NCBI GenBank assembly: GCA_003230795.1 | Contig: QIGM01000244.1 | Span: 1-5,957 of the forward strand | Direction of reading: 5' to 3' | DNA: 5,957 bases | Source: a bacterium | GTDB taxonomy: Bacteria; Bdellovibrionota_C; UBA2361; SZUA-149 | In this document: piece by piece, positions 4,265 through 5,957 of the stretch | Layout of the letters: every line of letters begins with the position of its first letter | How positions within the stretch are numbered: position 1 is the first letter of the stretch | Notes under the pieces: generated by a model | The model's database searches: none | Told to the model about the DNA's origin: nothing | Seen by the model: the letters and a program-made list of their open reading frames with translations, nothing else | Translations under genes and position numbers: made by a program

Positions 4265-5308
4265 CTATACGGGAGAGTACCAGGACCCCCTACCCTTTCC
4301 TCTTCGCACGAGTAGCCTTCGCTCAACTAGGTGGGACAATCGGGATTTCACTGTCGGTCGCGGGGCTTGAACTAATTCCTCAGCTTCCCCCGTTGTAATT
4401 CGGCCATTACTTTTCGCATATTCTAAAATAAGCGCCGCATCCGGATGGAGGTCTTCAAGGCTAGAGTCGTTTGAGACTCGTTGTGCGAGATTGTCTTTTT
4501 GCGCCTTGAGTGAGCGGAGAAAAAATTGCAGCCAGGGTTCATAGTCAGGATCGTGTTTCGAAAGTGTCGCTTGCGTGCGACGAAGTGCTAGGTAGTAGCT
4601 GTCCTTATTTTGCTCGATGATACTTTCTAAGGAGCTATAGGGAACGTAGGTATAGCCCGCCTTAAGTAACAGCAGCGAAGTCAAGACTCGCGACAGACGA
4701 CCATTGCCATCCTGAAACGGATGAACTTCAAGAAAGGTCACGATGAATAAAGCAATTATCACTAGTGGATGAAGATCCTTCTCATCGAAGGCTTCACGCA
4801 CCCAAGCGACTAGCTCTTGCATTCTACGCGGCGTCTCAAACGGAGATGCGGTTTCGAATATTATGCCAACGCTTTCGCCTTCCTCGTTAAACGCTTCGAC
4901 ATGGTTTGCCAGTTTCTTGTAGTCTCCGTGATGTCGCTGATCTTTGGTAGAGTGTTGTAGCAGCATGCTGTGTAACTGCTTTATATAGTTCTCGGTAAGT
5001 TGAATTGAATCAGAAGCATCGAAGACTGTTTCCATTGCCTTGGCGTAGCCAGCAACCTCTTGCTCGTCTCGATTAACGAATGCCTGTAAACCAACGCGGC
5101 CAAGTAGCTTTTCGACTTCAGCATCACTGAGTTTTGCACCTTCAATGCGGGTTGATGATCCGATGCTCTCAATGGTGGCGACTCGCCTTAGCACCGCGAG
5201 CCGCTCTGGAGCCAGGGTCGTCATCATCTTCCAACTGCCCTTGAACTCATCGATCTCGGCGATGAGTCGGAGTTGTTCAGAGGTGATCTTTAGGTTTTGA
5301 GTCTTCAT
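4265..5308 (-). CDS. Fic-domain protein adenylyltransferase (class II) with C-terminal winged helix
   Basis: 347 residues from the ATG at 5308. Order: N-terminal helical region with the inhibitory motif SSTRIEG at 51-57, fitting (S/T)xxxE(G/N) with Ser52, Glu56 and Gly57; the Fic core with the complete catalytic motif HPFQDGNGRLSR at 196-207 (catalytic His196, phosphate-binding GNGR); a helical extension with YVPYSSLESIIEQNKDSYY; and a winged-helix-like end from about 291 (ITTGEAEELVQAPRPTVKSR, then a basic wing). Such enzymes transfer AMP from ATP to a hydroxyl side chain of a target protein; an inhibitory helix before the Fic core marks class II, which are restrained in cis. The winged helix suggests DNA binding, perhaps autoregulation. 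An in-frame GTG at 5341 would add 11 residues (MDILGPRNGYR) that look unlike the family, whose homologues I recall starting near M-K-x-x-x-x-ITxE. Length and motifs look intact. The cellular target is unknown. Confidence 0.9.
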   Translation of the reverse strand: MKTQNLKITSEQLRLIAEIDEFKGSWKMMTTLAPERLAVLRRVATIESIGSSTRIEGAKLSDAEVEKLLGRVGLQAFVNRDEQEVAGYAKAMETVFDASDSIQLTENYIKQLHSMLLQHSTKDQRHHGDYKKLANHVEAFNEEGESVGIIFETASPFETPRRMQELVAWVREAFDEKDLHPLVIIALFIVTFLEVHPFQDGNGRLSRVLTSLLLLKAGYTYVPYSSLESIIEQNKDSYYLALRRTQATLSKHDPDYEPWLQFFLRSLKAQKDNLAQRVSNDSSLEDLHPDAALILEYAKSNGRITTGEAEELVQAPRPTVKSRLSHLVERRLLVRRGKGRGSWYSPV

Positions 5309-5343
5309 TCGATATCCGTTTCTTGGGCCAAGAATGTCCACAA

Positions 5344-5363
5344 ATATCCAATTATATCCAATT
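5344..5363 (-). promoter_or_regulatory. Tandem 10-base repeat with a TATAAT box upstream of fic
   Basis: On the minus strand AATTGGATAT occurs twice back to back, 36 bases before the fic ATG. The junction creates a perfect TATAAT (5356-5351), about 42 bases from the start codon. No good -35 hexamer lies 16-18 bases upstream, so promoter strength would depend on something else. Paired direct repeats over a -10 box are a common operator layout, and the Fic protein's own winged helix is the obvious candidate binder. The repeat is seen; the function is inferred. Confidence 0.5.
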
Positions 5364-5410
5364 AGACAACGTTTTCGATATCACTGCGGCTTTAACACAC
5401 ACTAACTTGG

Positions 5411-5536
5411 GTAGAATACAACTTCGGCGACGGAGAAATTCGCCTTGTCGTTCTCTTCCTAATGGGCGTTCTGCCTTCTTTGACCCGATTTTTCGATAAA
5501 GCTCTAACTAAAAGGGGGAGTCAAGAACTCCGTTGA
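5411..5536 (+). pseudogene. Ligase-tail repeat, copy 3 (5'-truncated gene remnant)
   Basis: Bases 5414-5513 match 59-158 with one substitution and one indel. The frame is open from 5411 and reads VEYNFGDGEIRLVVLFLMGV, then LPSLTRFFDKALTKRGSQEL and a final R before TGA at 5534-5536. A Leu of copy 1 is Pro here, in the last membrane helix. No start codon or upstream ligase sequence precedes it; the left side is the fic promoter region. It faces the AIM24 gene tail to tail with 35 bases between, which is probably the ancestral gene junction. DKALTKRGSQELR may therefore be the original ligase C-terminus. Confidence 0.88.
5510..5531 (-). terminator. Weak hairpin after the AIM24 gene, possible terminator
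   Basis: On the minus strand GGAGT-TCTTG-ACTCC forms a five-pair stem, followed by CCCTTTT. It lies about 40 bases past the AIM24 stop. The stem is short, so this is only a candidate. Confidence 0.3.
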
Positions 5537-5568
5537 GGAACTCTCAGCAAGGGCGCAGGCCTTTGAAT

Positions 5569-5626
5569 AAACTAGTTCCGGCCACCCATCAGAAGGTTCC
5601 CAAGGATGCCGCCCTCACCAGTAGAC
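5569..5626. repeat. AIM24-tail repeat, copy B (partner 1077-1134)
   Basis: The counterpart of the 58-base repeat at 1077-1134, in the same orientation, with four differences. It covers the last 17 codons, the stop and three bases beyond. Confidence 0.9.
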
Positions 5627-5957
5627 TTTCCTCCACCTTTCGGCATCGCCTGATATACTCGGTCAGCTAAACGACTAAAGGGCAGAGACTGTAAGTAGAT
5701 ATCGCCTGGCCCCGTGACCTCAGCAAAGAACAATCCTTCGCCACCAAAAAGCGCTGACTTCACGTTACCCACATACTTAATGTCGTAAGAAACAGACTCT
5801 TGAAAAGCGACTATGCAACCAGTGTCGACCTTAAGAGACTCCCCATCTGCAAGTGTTTTCTTACATATGGTTCCACCCGCATGAACAAAGGCCAATCCTT
5901 CACCAGATATCTTCTGTAAAATAAAGCCTTCACCACCAAAAAGCCCACTGCCGATTT
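5572..5957 (-). CDS. AIM24-family (TIGR00266) protein, 3' part
   Basis: 127 codons are visible, from the right edge of the window to TAG at 5574-5572; the start is outside. The protein begins [20 protein letters not shown], then [60 protein letters not shown] and [12 protein letters not shown]. The twice-occurring LFGGEG with following G-x-G turns, LxVDTGCxVAF and the [15 protein letters not shown] block are hallmarks of AIM24/TIGR00266 beta-sandwich proteins. The glycine-rich end [20 protein letters not shown] is also usual. Their biochemical role is not established; the eukaryotic namesake affects mitochondrial membrane organisation. The apparent TTG start around 5895 is internal, because homology continues upstream. 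The gene end is repeated in damaged form at 1080-1134. Confidence 0.88.
   Translation of the reverse strand, partial: IGSGLFGGEGFILQKISGEGLAFVHAGGTICKKTLADGESLKVDTGCIVAFQESVSYDIKYVGNVKSALFGGEGLFFAEVTGPGDIYLQSLPFSRLADRVYQAMPKGGGKSTGEGGILGNLLMGGRN

Noticed and set aside
1762..4398. Several open frames on the + strand at 1762-2049, 2429-2806, 2904-3416, 3576-3818, 3909-4370 and 4135-4398
   Set aside because: They lie opposite the TPR, DUF4331 or Fic genes, or span the C11-(AC)5 tract, and their translations show no domain, signal or family pattern.
4981..5172. A 63-codon minus-strand frame inside fic
   Set aside because: It is out of frame with the complete Fic protein, whose conserved inhibitory and catalytic motifs flank this stretch.
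5309..5341. GTG at 5341 as the fic start
   Set aside because: The added 11 residues do not look like the family N-terminus, and the ATG at 5308 gives the expected beginning.

Overview
The window is bacterial DNA of mid G+C content. A Gram-negative host is likely, because it carries the end of a probable O-antigen ligase gene, a lipoprotein, and a secreted protein with a clean signal peptide. Nothing in it fixes a genus. There are no rRNA, tRNA or CRISPR features, and no integrase or transposase.

Layout. 1-157 is the 3' end of an O-antigen-ligase-like membrane protein (+). 173-813 is an A+T-rich, translationally coupled pair on the minus strand: a nucleotidyltransferase of the AbiEii/MNT kind and a 49-residue partner. 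822-1052 is an open, start-less gene fragment (+). 1080-1233 is a broken AIM24-family gene (-). 1254-1326 is a second copy of the ligase tail. It runs straight into a small cysteine-rich, zinc-ribbon-like gene (1321-1605 +) that contains a long perfect inverted repeat. 1592-4076 is a minus-strand operon: the N-terminal half of DUF4331 (secreted), the C-terminal half of DUF4331 (lipoprotein), then a membrane-anchored TPR protein. 4265-5308 is a Fic AMPylase with a C-terminal winged helix (-). 5411-5536 is a third copy of the ligase tail (+). 5572-5957 is the 3' part of an intact-looking AIM24-family gene (-), which runs off the window.

What ties it together. The same two gene ends, ligase tail (+) and AIM24 tail (-), recur along the window with unrelated cargo between them. 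The right-hand copy, ligase tail then AIM24 tail to tail, looks like the parental arrangement of a convergent pair. The left and middle parts look like a duplicated, partly deleted version of that pair, loaded with a toxin-antitoxin-like module in one interval and the zinc-ribbon, DUF4331 and Fic block in the other. I read this as an integrase-less insertion and recombination hotspot built on gene 3' ends. The repeats are directly visible; the mechanism is inference.

Functions. The DUF4331 halves and the TPR protein are likely co-expressed and exported or membrane-bound. Their function is unknown. The nucleotidyltransferase pair and the Fic protein are both nucleotide-transferring enzymes of types found in toxin-antitoxin, defence or regulatory modules, and each sits in its own cargo block.
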